From Oceaniferula spumae (GTDB taxonomy: Bacteria; Verrucomicrobiota; Verrucomicrobiia; Verrucomicrobiales; Akkermansiaceae), in contig NZ_AP026866.1 of assembly GCF_042849255.1 (NCBI RefSeq), forward strand, positions 2,108,001 through 2,172,000: DNA of 64,000 bases. Reading direction: 5' to 3'. Every line of letters begins with the position of its first letter. Positions within the stretch are counted from its first letter, which is position 1. Below are positions 1-8,290 of the stretch, in pieces. A model generated the notes under the pieces. That model searched no databases. It saw only the letters and a program-made list of their open reading frames with translations, and was not told the origin of the DNA. Position numbers and translations under genes: made by a program.

Positions 1-1
1 A

Positions 2-232
2 CCTGAGGGATTTTTCCACGCTCTGGGACACGGGGTGGGACTCGAAATTCACGAGACCCCAGTGATGTCTATCAAAGGAACATGGAAATTTAAAAAGGGC
101 ATGGTCGTGACCGTTGAGCCCGGCCTCTACTATTTGGGACTCGGCGGTGTCCGCATTGAGGACTCGATACTCATCACCGAAGACGGTAATGAAAAGCTGG
201 CAAGGGTCCCCTACAAATGGGAGATCGCCTAA
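2..232 (+). CDS. M24-family metallopeptidase (Xaa-Pro aminopeptidase-like), C-terminal fragment
   Basis: The reading frame is already open at base 2, so the gene starts left of the window and only about 76 C-terminal residues are visible. They contain signature blocks of the pita-bread M24 peptidase fold: FFHALGHGVGLEIHETP, then GMVVTVEPGLYY, then GGVRIED. In this family the His of GHGVG and the Glu residues of the later blocks bind the two catalytic metal ions. The enzyme would remove N-terminal residues preceding proline or act on a related dipeptide. A GTG at base 35 falls inside the metal-binding block and is not the true start. It is the only plus-strand gene accepted here and converges on the regulator at 426-1514. 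Confidence 0.9.
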   Translation, partial: PEGFFHALGHGVGLEIHETPVMSIKGTWKFKKGMVVTVEPGLYYLGLGGVRIEDSILITEDGNEKLARVPYKWEIA

Positions 233-303
233 TCCATTTTTCAGCCCCTGCCTGGACTTGGGAAATCTTCACGATACTACATCGATACAACTAAACATTT
301 TCG

Positions 304-342
304 GTGCCGCGTAGTCGGCCTTCTCGGCGGGCCTCGCGGCAC
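304..342. terminator. Inverted repeat between convergent genes, possible terminator
   Basis: GTGCCGCG (304-311) and CGCGGCAC (335-342) are perfect inverted arms, and further GGCC/GGCC pairing lies inside. The structure sits between the 3' ends of the M24 peptidase and the convergent regulator, where a bidirectional terminator would be expected. The tail on the plus strand is pyrimidine-rich but not a clean T-run, so termination is inferred from position and stem strength only. Confidence 0.4.
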
Positions 343-425
343 TATTCTCTCTTCACACCGACGATCCGATACACGGGAGTAACCTTTCCGAAGGTTGCTC
401 CTGTGTTTATCGGAATAAGCCTGCC

Positions 426-1514
426 TTACTTGATGGGAACAGTGGACACCGGACCTATCGTCCCTCCTAGGACAAACTCTGCTGGATCTGTGACCTGCTT
501 GGTATCCACTCGCCCTTGCTTGACGCCGGCAGCCCAACGCCCGATGCGACGTATGATCGGTTCATTCTGCCACCTCACATGTGTGATCGGAGGTGAACAC
601 CAAATAAACGCAGGATCATAATCTGTGGCCACGACCGACACTTGTTCAGGAACGCGAATACGATTAAGTGCCAAGAATTGCTGGGCAGCCACCCACATTG
701 AAATCTCATCAATAATTAACGCTGTCGGAGGAGTCACTCGAAACAGCTCTCCCAGCAACTTGTGGAAACCTTCCGGTGTTTCCTCCCAATCGGGAATATT
801 GTAGCTGCTCGTCTCTATTCCACTCTCCTCCAACACTGCTAAAAAGCTGAGTTCAAACGTGCCCAGTTCAGGGACCCGTCTCTCCCTGCGATTCAAGAGT
901 ATGATGCGCTTGTGACCTAGCTCGATCAATTTCCTAACACCATCAAGGATGGCATCCGATTTTCTAGGTCCGAATCTGGCAATAGGCAATCTGCCAGCAC
1001 GTCCAAAAATCGCCAAACAGGGTAGAGGTTGTTCTGAGAACCACTCAAGTATCTCGCGTGGTCCGGCTACGACCATACAAGCATCGACCGGGGTTTTAGA
1101 TAACATCGCCTTGACCCGACCAATATCGTGTTTCAGCAGTCTCAGATCATCTTTAAAAATGAATGCGTCAAAACCCATGTCTTCCAAATAGTGTTGCACC
1201 CCGATGATCAACTGTTGGAACTGTGCATTTTGCTCTGATAAAGGCTCCGGTAGCAAGAGCCCGATTCTACGGATTTTGTGCGTGGATAAGGAACTCGTGA
1301 CGACATTGCGGCTGTAACCATTCTCCGCTAACTCCACCAAGCCCTCTTCTTCTAACAAGCGCAATGCAGCACGCATCGTTAACTTTGAAACTCCAGCCTC
1401 TTTCGCAAGTTTGACCACCCCAGGCAGTCGACCGCTCATCGATCCATTGCGCAACGATTCACGCAAGAGTTCTGCACTTTGCTCAATGACTGAACGACGT
1501 TTTAGTGGCTTCAT
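426..1514 (-). CDS. Transcriptional regulator with GntR-type HTH and LacI-type sugar-binding domain
   Basis: The N-terminus carries a winged-helix DNA-binding domain of GntR type: LAKEAGVSKLTMRAALRLL lies about 35-55 residues from the chosen start and is followed by the LEEEGLVE wing. The remaining roughly 270 residues begin with IRRIGLLLPE and resemble periplasmic-binding-protein sensor domains of LacI/XylR regulators, which bind sugars. A start 10 codons upstream (1544) is possible. I prefer the ATG at 1514 because it directly precedes the basic stretch MKPLKRRSV that opens the domain; neither start has a strong Shine-Dalgarno. It lies just downstream of the sulfatase, acetylesterase and alpha-galactosidase genes on the same strand, so it probably controls that cassette. 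The ligand is unknown. Confidence 0.85.
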   Translation of the reverse strand: MKPLKRRSVIEQSAELLRESLRNGSMSGRLPGVVKLAKEAGVSKLTMRAALRLLEEEGLVELAENGYSRNVVTSSLSTHKIRRIGLLLPEPLSEQNAQFQQLIIGVQHYLEDMGFDAFIFKDDLRLLKHDIGRVKAMLSKTPVDACMVVAGPREILEWFSEQPLPCLAIFGRAGRLPIARFGPRKSDAILDGVRKLIELGHKRIILLNRRERRVPELGTFELSFLAVLEESGIETSSYNIPDWEETPEGFHKLLGELFRVTPPTALIIDEISMWVAAQQFLALNRIRVPEQVSVVATDYDPAFIWCSPPITHVRWQNEPIIRRIGRWAAGVKQGRVDTKQVTDPAEFVLGGTIGPVSTVPIK

Positions 1515-1615
1515 ATGTGGTAATTGGTACGCCGAGTGACGCATGGGTCAAGAATCACCCCATACGCAAAAAAGGTCATTAATTAACCCCTTTTTACAAG
1601 ATTATACCAGTGGAA

Positions 1616-3130
1616 TTATGGCTGCCTCCAATCTGGTGCCTCCTTCTGGATACCACCCCACAGCGCCTCCATTTTTGATCGAATCCGCTCAAAATCCTCA
1701 GGGCGCTGTTTGCTGAGTTCATTAGCCTGCGAGCGATCAATGCTGAGATCATAGAGGGCGAAACGATTGAGTTTGGTCGACCTAACCCACTCGGAATTTC
1801 CCTGTTTAGCGTTTTTGGGTTCGAACCATCCGATCATGACGTTGTTACCATCACGCATCGCCATGCTTGGCAAATAGCGGTAGTCATAGCCCACGGGGAA
1901 CATCCAACAGGCCGGAATAACGCGCTCTACAGGCTTCCCCTGAAGCGCTGCGGCGGCATCCACACCATCGATTGTCCGATCGGTAGGCACTTCCGTATCA
2001 GTGGCTTTACAGACCGTCGGGAGCCAGTCCGTGCCGTTGATTAATTCCGTGGAAATCGATCCCGGTTTCACTTTTCCAGGCCAACGAACAATGCCCGGCA
2101 CTCGGTGACCACCTTCAAAGACATAGCGCTTCATTCCTCGCCATGGCCCGGGTGAACCAAAACAACGGTCGCGGCTTTTGTCCTCCCATTGGTATCCGGA
2201 TTCTTGCACGGTGACTGGAGTTTCCGGTCCGTTGTCGCTGGTAAAAACAACCATGCTGTTCTCGCGGTGCCCCTGGTCATCGACCGCCTTCATCAGTCGG
2301 CCAAAGGCATCGTCAAGCTGAGTGACAGTGCCGTAGTAATATTTCTTATTTTCGAGAATCGAGTGCTTCAATGGCCGATGGACTTCACCGTAAGGTATCT
2401 CGGTCTCCAGATCATTGACTCGCTGTGTATCGTATAGCTTGGAATATTTTTCCGGAGGGTGCACCGGTGTGTGAGGCTCGTGTGAAGACACTACCAGAAA
2501 AAAGGGCTTTTTGGGATCAGGACGGTTGGCCATCCATTCGGTGGCCTCTTTCACAATGGCATCACAATACCACTGGCCCACCGGCCCTACCTTGGTGCCG
2601 TTACGATAGAATTTCTTCGCATTGGCCGGACCATCAAACGCATTGACCTCAGTGGCAAACCAGTGATCAAACCCGTGTGCGCCAGGATCTGGCTGGCCGG
2701 TGAATTTACCGAGATGCCATTTGCCCACGAAACAGGTATCATACCCCTTCGCCTTGAGAAGTGTCGCTAATGTGATTTCCTTCTTACTCAAATGACTCTT
2801 TTCAGGCCCTGCGATGGTGTAAAATCCAACCCGATACGGTGTGCGCCCAGTTAGTAGTGAAGCCCGTGAGGGCGAACAAACAGTGCCTCCGGAATGACAG
2901 TCTGTTAGCCGAACGCCTTCCTCGGCCAAAGCATCAATGTTAGGTGTCTTGATGATAGGATGGCCATAGCACCCCAGATCCCCGTAGCCTAAATCATCAG
3001 CGAGAAAAATGATGATGTTAGGAGGTGCCGCGACAACGACCGCAGGCACCATGCAGAGCGACAGCACCGTTTTGATCGACCAACGCCCGAACCTTTTCAA
3101 AATGCTTCCTGATGATTGATTCAATGTCAT
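1616..3130 (-). CDS. Secreted arylsulfatase (formylglycine-dependent sulfatase)
   Basis: A 504-residue protein with an N-terminal hydrophobic export signal (about residues 18-35). PPNIIIFLADDLGYGDLG follows, in which the two Asp residues are calcium ligands of type I sulfatases. The catalytic motif VCSPSRASLLTGR has Cys85, which the maturation enzyme would convert to formylglycine. The later block HLGKF and the TSDNGPE block (metal Asp/Asn) are intact, so it should be active. It would hydrolyse sulfate esters from a carbohydrate outside the cytoplasm. It follows a sialate O-acetylesterase-like gene and an alpha-galactosidase gene with a 12-base gap, consistent with one operon for a decorated glycan. 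No FGE/anSME maturase gene is visible in this window. Confidence 0.95.
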   Translation of the reverse strand: MTLNQSSGSILKRFGRWSIKTVLSLCMVPAVVVAAPPNIIIFLADDLGYGDLGCYGHPIIKTPNIDALAEEGVRLTDCHSGGTVCSPSRASLLTGRTPYRVGFYTIAGPEKSHLSKKEITLATLLKAKGYDTCFVGKWHLGKFTGQPDPGAHGFDHWFATEVNAFDGPANAKKFYRNGTKVGPVGQWYCDAIVKEATEWMANRPDPKKPFFLVVSSHEPHTPVHPPEKYSKLYDTQRVNDLETEIPYGEVHRPLKHSILENKKYYYGTVTQLDDAFGRLMKAVDDQGHRENSMVVFTSDNGPETPVTVQESGYQWEDKSRDRCFGSPGPWRGMKRYVFEGGHRVPGIVRWPGKVKPGSISTELINGTDWLPTVCKATDTEVPTDRTIDGVDAAAALQGKPVERVIPACWMFPVGYDYRYLPSMAMRDGNNVMIGWFEPKNAKQGNSEWVRSTKLNRFALYDLSIDRSQANELSKQRPEDFERIRSKMEALWGGIQKEAPDWRQP

Positions 3131-3141
3131 AGTGGTTGATT

Positions 3142-4665
3142 CTACTTCTTACTGTTGCGAATGATAGGCCAATTGTCCGTGCGGAAAGATGACGCTGGCA
3201 GACCGGCTTGATTGTAAAAATTCGTCAGATCAGCATTTCCCCAGCCGAAACGGACCGCTACTGGCTTGGCCACGGAATCACTACTGACAATGACTGATTC
3301 GCCATCGATGACAGCTTTCGCTGGAACAAATTTTTTATCTTCACCAGCAATCGTGAAGTGTTTCAACTCACCGCCTTTGGCTACCAGACCACCGCCAACA
3401 TGGTCGAATTCCAGTCGAATCTTATCGCCTTCGATTTTGGAAGATTTGTAAATCGGGCCCGAATCCACCAGATCCTTTTTCCCATAATCACGCGCCAGGG
3501 CTAACAATGCCAGTCGCTCTCCCACTGGCTTTTTCTCTTTCGGGTGAATGTTTGTAGCCTCGCCGATATCCATCGTGACCACCATACCCGTGTTCGGCTC
3601 AGACAAAGCCTTCATCTGGGCCTCACGCAGGAATGCTACCGGAATGGGTTCTACCTTATATTCGAATGGTGCTATCTGAACGTAGTAAAATGGGAAATCA
3701 CCTATGCCCCAGTGCTGCCTCCAGTCACGAACCATTGCGGGGAATAATTTGGCGTATTCGACAGGGCGTTTCACATTTGATTCACCTTGATACCAGATGA
3801 CTCCACGGAAGGTAAATGGCATCAGAGGTTTCACCATGCTGTTGAACAACACACATGGTGAAGATTGATTCAGGCCTTTTGGTTTCTTGCCACTGCGAGC
3901 GTGCAATACACCGATTTCCTTCATCCATTTAGCATAACTCTTGGTCTGTGCCTGATATGAAGGCAGTTCTTTTTGAAGCACCTCCGGACTAATCCAGCCT
4001 TCGATAGCCGAACCTCCCCAGTTTGTGGAAACCAGGCCGATGGGCACATTGAGCTCTTGGTGCAGTCGGGATCCAAAGAAGTAGGCCACAGCACTGAAAT
4101 TCAGCACCGTGTTAGGGTTACATTCTTTCCAGCGGGCAGATACATCATCCTGGCCTTTTAACGCAATAATCTGAGGAACATCACAAAGACGAATCTGAGG
4201 ATACTTCGCTTTCTGCACATCCTCTTTGAAGTGATCGACACCGAAGCCTCGCATCTTCCATTGCATGTTAGACTGACCACTACAAATCCAGACCTCTCCA
4301 GAAAGCACGTTTTTCAGGTGAACCTTAGCGCCACCACTTTTCACAACGATCGCCAATCCCGCCCCTGCTTTCGGCGTGCGGATTTTGGTCAGCCACTTGC
4401 CCTTACCATCAGCCATAGCCTCGATAGCGGACTTACTCCAAGACGGCTGAATGATCACTTTCGCATTCGGTTTAGCCATGCCCCAGATCGCAGCGTCTGT
4501 TTCCCGCTGCAGGACCATATTGTCACCAAAAATGCCGGCCAGCTTTAGTGTAGGAGTCTTTTTAGGTCCTTGCTTTGCCTTGGTAAGCGTCTCCACTGCA
4601 TGGCTAGGCAAACAGAGTGCCATCAAAGTGATACACACGACTTTTCTGATATGGATAGTTCTCAT
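3142..4665 (-). CDS. Sialate O-acetylesterase-like carbohydrate esterase
   Basis: A 507-residue protein with a signal peptide (hydrophobic stretch at residues 8-23). A beta-sandwich segment (LAGIFGDNMVLQRE, about 42-56) is followed by the SGNH-type esterase domain. The nucleophile block ICSGQSNMQW places the catalytic Ser at about 132, with GVIWYQGESN and a later Asp/His region (TMDIGEATNIHPKEK) completing the expected catalytic set. The family removes O-acetyl groups from sialic acids or other acetylated sugars; in sulfatase clusters it more probably deacetylates a plant or algal polysaccharide. Only 4 bases separate it from the upstream alpha-galactosidase gene, so the two are almost certainly co-transcribed. 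Confidence 0.92.
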   Translation of the reverse strand: MRTIHIRKVVCITLMALCLPSHAVETLTKAKQGPKKTPTLKLAGIFGDNMVLQRETDAAIWGMAKPNAKVIIQPSWSKSAIEAMADGKGKWLTKIRTPKAGAGLAIVVKSGGAKVHLKNVLSGEVWICSGQSNMQWKMRGFGVDHFKEDVQKAKYPQIRLCDVPQIIALKGQDDVSARWKECNPNTVLNFSAVAYFFGSRLHQELNVPIGLVSTNWGGSAIEGWISPEVLQKELPSYQAQTKSYAKWMKEIGVLHARSGKKPKGLNQSSPCVLFNSMVKPLMPFTFRGVIWYQGESNVKRPVEYAKLFPAMVRDWRQHWGIGDFPFYYVQIAPFEYKVEPIPVAFLREAQMKALSEPNTGMVVTMDIGEATNIHPKEKKPVGERLALLALARDYGKKDLVDSGPIYKSSKIEGDKIRLEFDHVGGGLVAKGGELKHFTIAGEDKKFVPAKAVIDGESVIVSSDSVAKPVAVRFGWGNADLTNFYNQAGLPASSFRTDNWPIIRNSKK

Positions 4666-4669
4666 AAAT

Positions 4670-6502
4670 TTAATTCGAAGGGATATGCTGTATCTTGAGA
4701 AGCCCTGACGCTGGAACTTTCCATACCGTGACTCCAGCTTTAAGATTCACGGTTTTCTCGGAAACCGTCCGACCAAGCACGTCCAAAGTCTGCACCTTCG
4801 CCCGACCATAATCTTTCTCAAAGCGCAGAACCACGTCAGCATCAGGCTTGGCATTCACCACGTCAATGTTACGTGGAGCGTCAGAACCTGGCGAGACAAT
4901 CATCTCGTGATAAAGCACCGCGATCATTTTCTTGTCATCACGACCAATGATCAACGGATAGTTCTGCGCTGGCCCAGATGGCTGAAACACTCCATCTAAC
5001 AAAACACTTCGGTTCTGAGTCCAGTAATTCATCCAGTAGCTTAACATCGCGCGATGTTCATCTGTAAGCTGCGCTAATTTCACCGAGATCTGCGGCACGC
5101 TGAAAAGGATGTTCTGAATCTGCAAGGCGGCGCTCTCCACTGGCTCGTCTGGATGCCACATGATCATATCGCTGTGGACGGCGGTGTCATCTGCGACGAG
5201 TCTCAAATCGACGATATGCATGCGATTGATCGGTCCGGAGTTAGGGCAATCCACAGCCCTTAGCATGTTCCCATACTTGCGCATGAGCGGACCATTATAG
5301 GGCTGGCGAAACTCAATGAGAATATCCGGCTTGATCTTTTTCAAACGCTGGATGAGTTCGGTCATCATCTGATCGACCGCAATATCAACTGATGCAATAT
5401 CCCTGCCGTCTGCGGCAGTGAGGTCTTTCGCAGGTCGGGCCGAGAACATCGATATGAAATCCAGTTTGAGACCGTCCAAAGCCCAATCGCGGACTGCCGT
5501 CTCATAGGTCCCTATTAAGAACTCACGCACGTCGGGATACCGCGGATCAAGGACATGCGCACCGAAGCCAGGAACATGCCTGAGAGTCTTCCCTTTGAAA
5601 CGTTTGAGAGCTTCAGATTTCTCACCCACCATCGGTACGGAATACCAGAGCATGAACTTTTGATCGAGTGCATGCACCCGATCTACAAACCCCTTCATGT
5701 CAGGAATTCGATCGGGTTTCCAATCGCCGGTGAAAGCGTAACCACGGTTCCCATCCAGAGTCTGCCAACCGTCATCCACGATGATTCCTCCTAGCCCAAC
5801 TTTTCCACCGATCTTGCACTCTTCTACGAGCTCATTCGGATCAAGTTGCTGGTGGTAGCTATACCAAGTCGAATAAAGTGGCACACGTGCAGCTGCGGGC
5901 GACGGTGTAGGCTTATATTCATCTTTTGCCGCCCACCACCGAGTGGTTTCTAACAATGTCTGATGGAATGGAATCTGACGAGTATCAAACCGAATCGTAA
6001 TCTGATAACTTTTCACCGCCGGCTGTTTTTCTTGGAACAGCGCAATCGACATATAGAGCTTCGAGTCCTCCTCTCTAACGTATCCCGTCAGAGTGGCTGG
6101 CCGCAATGCATCCGATAAAGCGACGGACATGCGGTTCCGGTCAGCGGAGTCGAAATAGCAATACAAAGGCATAGCCTGAGCACCTCTCGACACCACCTTC
6201 ATGCCCATGTGATTGTTTTTTGGACTTTGTGGATTGGGGGTCCAAACTCCCACCAAATCCACCGCTGGAACATCCCACTTCACAGTGATCGCGGGTGGTA
6301 TTTCCGCTTCTGGCGACTCAAGTGTCAATGTTGCCAGCAACAAATTTGGCTCCGGATTTTCGTAGTTCCACGAGGCTTTGAAACTTCCTAAGTCGCCCTC
6401 CAGCTGAAGCCCGTCACGGGGAATGACCACAACCGGTGCAGCTTGAAGTGTAAATGACGACAGCATAAGCGCCGATGCCATCCAATATGTTAAACGGATC
6501 AT
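4670..6502 (-). CDS. GH36-like alpha-galactosidase (melibiase fold), secreted
   Basis: A 610-residue protein from the ATG at 6502. This start gives a signal peptide (LTYWMASALMLSSFTLQAA). The frame stays open upstream into the tRNA-Tyr gene, so longer starts are rejected. A beta-domain of about 200 residues is followed by a catalytic barrel with GGIIVDDGWQTLDG (about 238-251), DWKPD, and DGLKLDFISMF, in which Asp348 matches the nucleophile position of GH36/GH27 enzymes. A predicted beta-rich C-terminal domain ends the protein. The reaction would be release of alpha-linked galactose or a related sugar; exact substrate is not readable. It heads the esterase-sulfatase cassette. Confidence 0.85.
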   Translation of the reverse strand: MIRLTYWMASALMLSSFTLQAAPVVVIPRDGLQLEGDLGSFKASWNYENPEPNLLLATLTLESPEAEIPPAITVKWDVPAVDLVGVWTPNPQSPKNNHMGMKVVSRGAQAMPLYCYFDSADRNRMSVALSDALRPATLTGYVREEDSKLYMSIALFQEKQPAVKSYQITIRFDTRQIPFHQTLLETTRWWAAKDEYKPTPSPAAARVPLYSTWYSYHQQLDPNELVEECKIGGKVGLGGIIVDDGWQTLDGNRGYAFTGDWKPDRIPDMKGFVDRVHALDQKFMLWYSVPMVGEKSEALKRFKGKTLRHVPGFGAHVLDPRYPDVREFLIGTYETAVRDWALDGLKLDFISMFSARPAKDLTAADGRDIASVDIAVDQMMTELIQRLKKIKPDILIEFRQPYNGPLMRKYGNMLRAVDCPNSGPINRMHIVDLRLVADDTAVHSDMIMWHPDEPVESAALQIQNILFSVPQISVKLAQLTDEHRAMLSYWMNYWTQNRSVLLDGVFQPSGPAQNYPLIIGRDDKKMIAVLYHEMIVSPGSDAPRNIDVVNAKPDADVVLRFEKDYGRAKVQTLDVLGRTVSEKTVNLKAGVTVWKVPASGLLKIQHIPSN

Positions 6503-6650
6503 CGCGTATAAATTATCCAGTCCGGATGGGTTTGTGAATTCATATGTAAGAAGAGCCAAAACGATACTTCTCCAACTTATCTCAACAAGGGATACGAAAC
6601 AGTCATACAGGTCATTCTTTGACCCTGATGAACTGAAGCTACCGACAAAG

Positions 6651-6683
6651 AAAAAGACCCGGAGCGTTAACTCCGAGTCTTTT
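6651..6683 (-). terminator. Rho-independent terminator of tRNA-Tyr
   Basis: On the minus strand a near-perfect stem (AAAAGACTCGGAG pairing with CTCCGGGTCTTTT, one mismatch) surrounds a short TTAACG loop and runs into a T-rich tail. It begins 8 bases after the tRNA CCA end and would also insulate the tRNA from the alpha-galactosidase operon. Confidence 0.85.
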
Positions 6684-6690
6684 AGTAAAA

Positions 6691-6776
6691 TGGTGGGCAG
6701 AGAAGGATTCGAACCTTCGTACACTTACGTGAGCAGATTTACAGTCTGCCGCCTTTAACCACTCGGCCATCTACCC
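6691..6776 (-). tRNA. tRNA-Tyr (GTA)
   Basis: On the minus strand the sequence folds as a class II tRNA. The acceptor stem GGGTAGA pairs with TCTGCCC, the D-arm reads GCCGAGTGG, the anticodon loop is ACTGTAAAT with anticodon GTA, a long variable arm follows, and the T-arm reads GGTTCGAATCC. The 3' CCA is encoded (6693-6691). The length of 86 nt and long variable arm fit bacterial tRNA-Tyr. Confidence 0.97.
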
Positions 6777-6950
6777 ATATTAATTGGATTATTTCATCTC
6801 CCGCTGGTTAGTTCGGAAGACACCCTTCGCAGGGCGGGGAGTTCTTACGTCTCTCCGCCGAGGCTGACAAGGGAAAAATAACGCTTTTTGGCATGAACCA
6901 ATCATCACAAGGAGTTTTCCCGCTGATTTATTGGCTTCGCTGTATTTGGA

Positions 6951-8261
6951 TCAGGCCGTTAATTCCTTAACTGGCCTTCCTTTGTGGGCGACCTGGAAGG
7001 GACGGCCTGATGGCGAATGGAGCACGGCGCTGACGTCCATGCCCAGACGGGTGGCGATGGTGGCATTGAAGTCCTCCACACCGACTTTGTCTTTTTTCAC
7101 ACGATCCCCTTTGGAATCTGAGCTGCCGTAGACCATACCGCCTTTAAACCCTCCGCCTGCAAGCAAACTGGAGTAAACGGCTGGGTGGTGGTCCCGACCA
7201 TTGCTGTGTTCAGCCACAATGTTCGGCGAACGGCCAAATTCCGTGGTGAGCGCTACGATGGTGCTGTCCAGAAGACCTTTGGCTTCGAGTTCGACGAGGA
7301 GATTCGCGTAAGCTCGGTCGAGGACCTGACAACGGGCTTCCACGGAAGTGAAGTTATCGTAATGGGTGTCCCAGCCCCCGAGATTGACTTCCACAAAGCG
7401 GACTCCGTGCTCGACGAGCCGGCGCGCCAGCAGACAGCCTTGACCGAAGGAATTATTGCCATAGGCATCTCGAGAGGACTTCGGCTCCTTGGCGATGTCG
7501 AACGCCTTGAGATCATCACTGCGCATAAGCCTGACGGCTTCCTTGTAGAGTTCATCGTAGGCTTGAGCCTCGGTGTTCTTATGCTGGGCGTGGAAGTCTT
7601 TGTTCATTGCATCAGCCAGCTTGAGTCGACGGTCGAAGTCTTCTTCACTGACTGATCCTGCTCGGACACTATCTTTAAGGCCCTCATCGGGTCGACCTAG
7701 GGGAACGCCGGCAAATTTGACGCCGAAGAAACCAGCCGAGGCATTGGCAGCACCGCCACCGACGGTGACAAAGCCGGGGATTTCCGGATTTTTACGGCCC
7801 TTGAGCTTCATGGTCCATGCTCCGAGCGTGGGGTGCACAATCGTGCCGCGTGGGGCGTAACTGCGGTGAAGAGCATACTGGCCACGGTCGTGGGCGCCGT
7901 TGATGGACGACATCGAGCGGATTAGGCAGATCTTGTCCATAACGGCGGCAGTCTTAGGTAAATACTGACTGATCTGGATACCATCGACGTTGGTATTGAT
8001 TGCCTCGACAGGGCCTTGGACCTCCTTTTTGCTGGGTTTCACATCGAAGGTATCGATGTGGCTCATGCCGCCGGACATGTTCAGGAAAATCACTGAGTCG
8101 GCCGGCTTTTTCTCCCCCTTCTTGGAGGATTGAGCATAAGCATTGCTGGCGAGAGTGCCACCCAGCATGGGAGCCAGCCCTACACCGAGGTAAGTGCGTG
8201 CTGCTTTCATCATGAACGCACGGCGAGAAAGCTCGTCTTGTTTATTGAAATCGTTTTTCAT
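6951..8261 (-). CDS. DUF1501 protein with Tat signal
   Basis: A 436-residue protein. The N-terminus carries a twin-arginine motif (SRRAFMMKAA, Arg13-Arg14) and a hydrophobic stretch, so export in a folded state by Tat is expected. The body has family blocks: VIFLNMSGGMSHIDTFDVKP, ARRLVEHGVRFVEVNLGGWDTH, and TTEFGRSPNI. DUF1501 proteins are distantly sulfatase/alkaline-phosphatase-like, but the function is not established. In Planctomycetes and Verrucomicrobia the gene is regularly paired with a DUF1549/DUF1553 gene, as here (29 bases downstream of it). A role at the cell surface or in polymer breakdown is often suggested from context only. Confidence 0.92.
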   Translation of the reverse strand: MKNDFNKQDELSRRAFMMKAARTYLGVGLAPMLGGTLASNAYAQSSKKGEKKPADSVIFLNMSGGMSHIDTFDVKPSKKEVQGPVEAINTNVDGIQISQYLPKTAAVMDKICLIRSMSSINGAHDRGQYALHRSYAPRGTIVHPTLGAWTMKLKGRKNPEIPGFVTVGGGAANASAGFFGVKFAGVPLGRPDEGLKDSVRAGSVSEEDFDRRLKLADAMNKDFHAQHKNTEAQAYDELYKEAVRLMRSDDLKAFDIAKEPKSSRDAYGNNSFGQGCLLARRLVEHGVRFVEVNLGGWDTHYDNFTSVEARCQVLDRAYANLLVELEAKGLLDSTIVALTTEFGRSPNIVAEHSNGRDHHPAVYSSLLAGGGFKGGMVYGSSDSKGDRVKKDKVGVEDFNATIATRLGMDVSAVLHSPSGRPFQVAHKGRPVKELTA

Positions 8262-8290
8262 TGGTCAAAAGTTGTTTGTGTTAGATCCCC

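Noticed and set aside
6503..6724. N-terminal extension of the alpha-galactosidase frame up to 6724
   Set aside because: It would run through the tRNA-Tyr gene and its terminator; the ATG at 6502 gives a good signal peptide.
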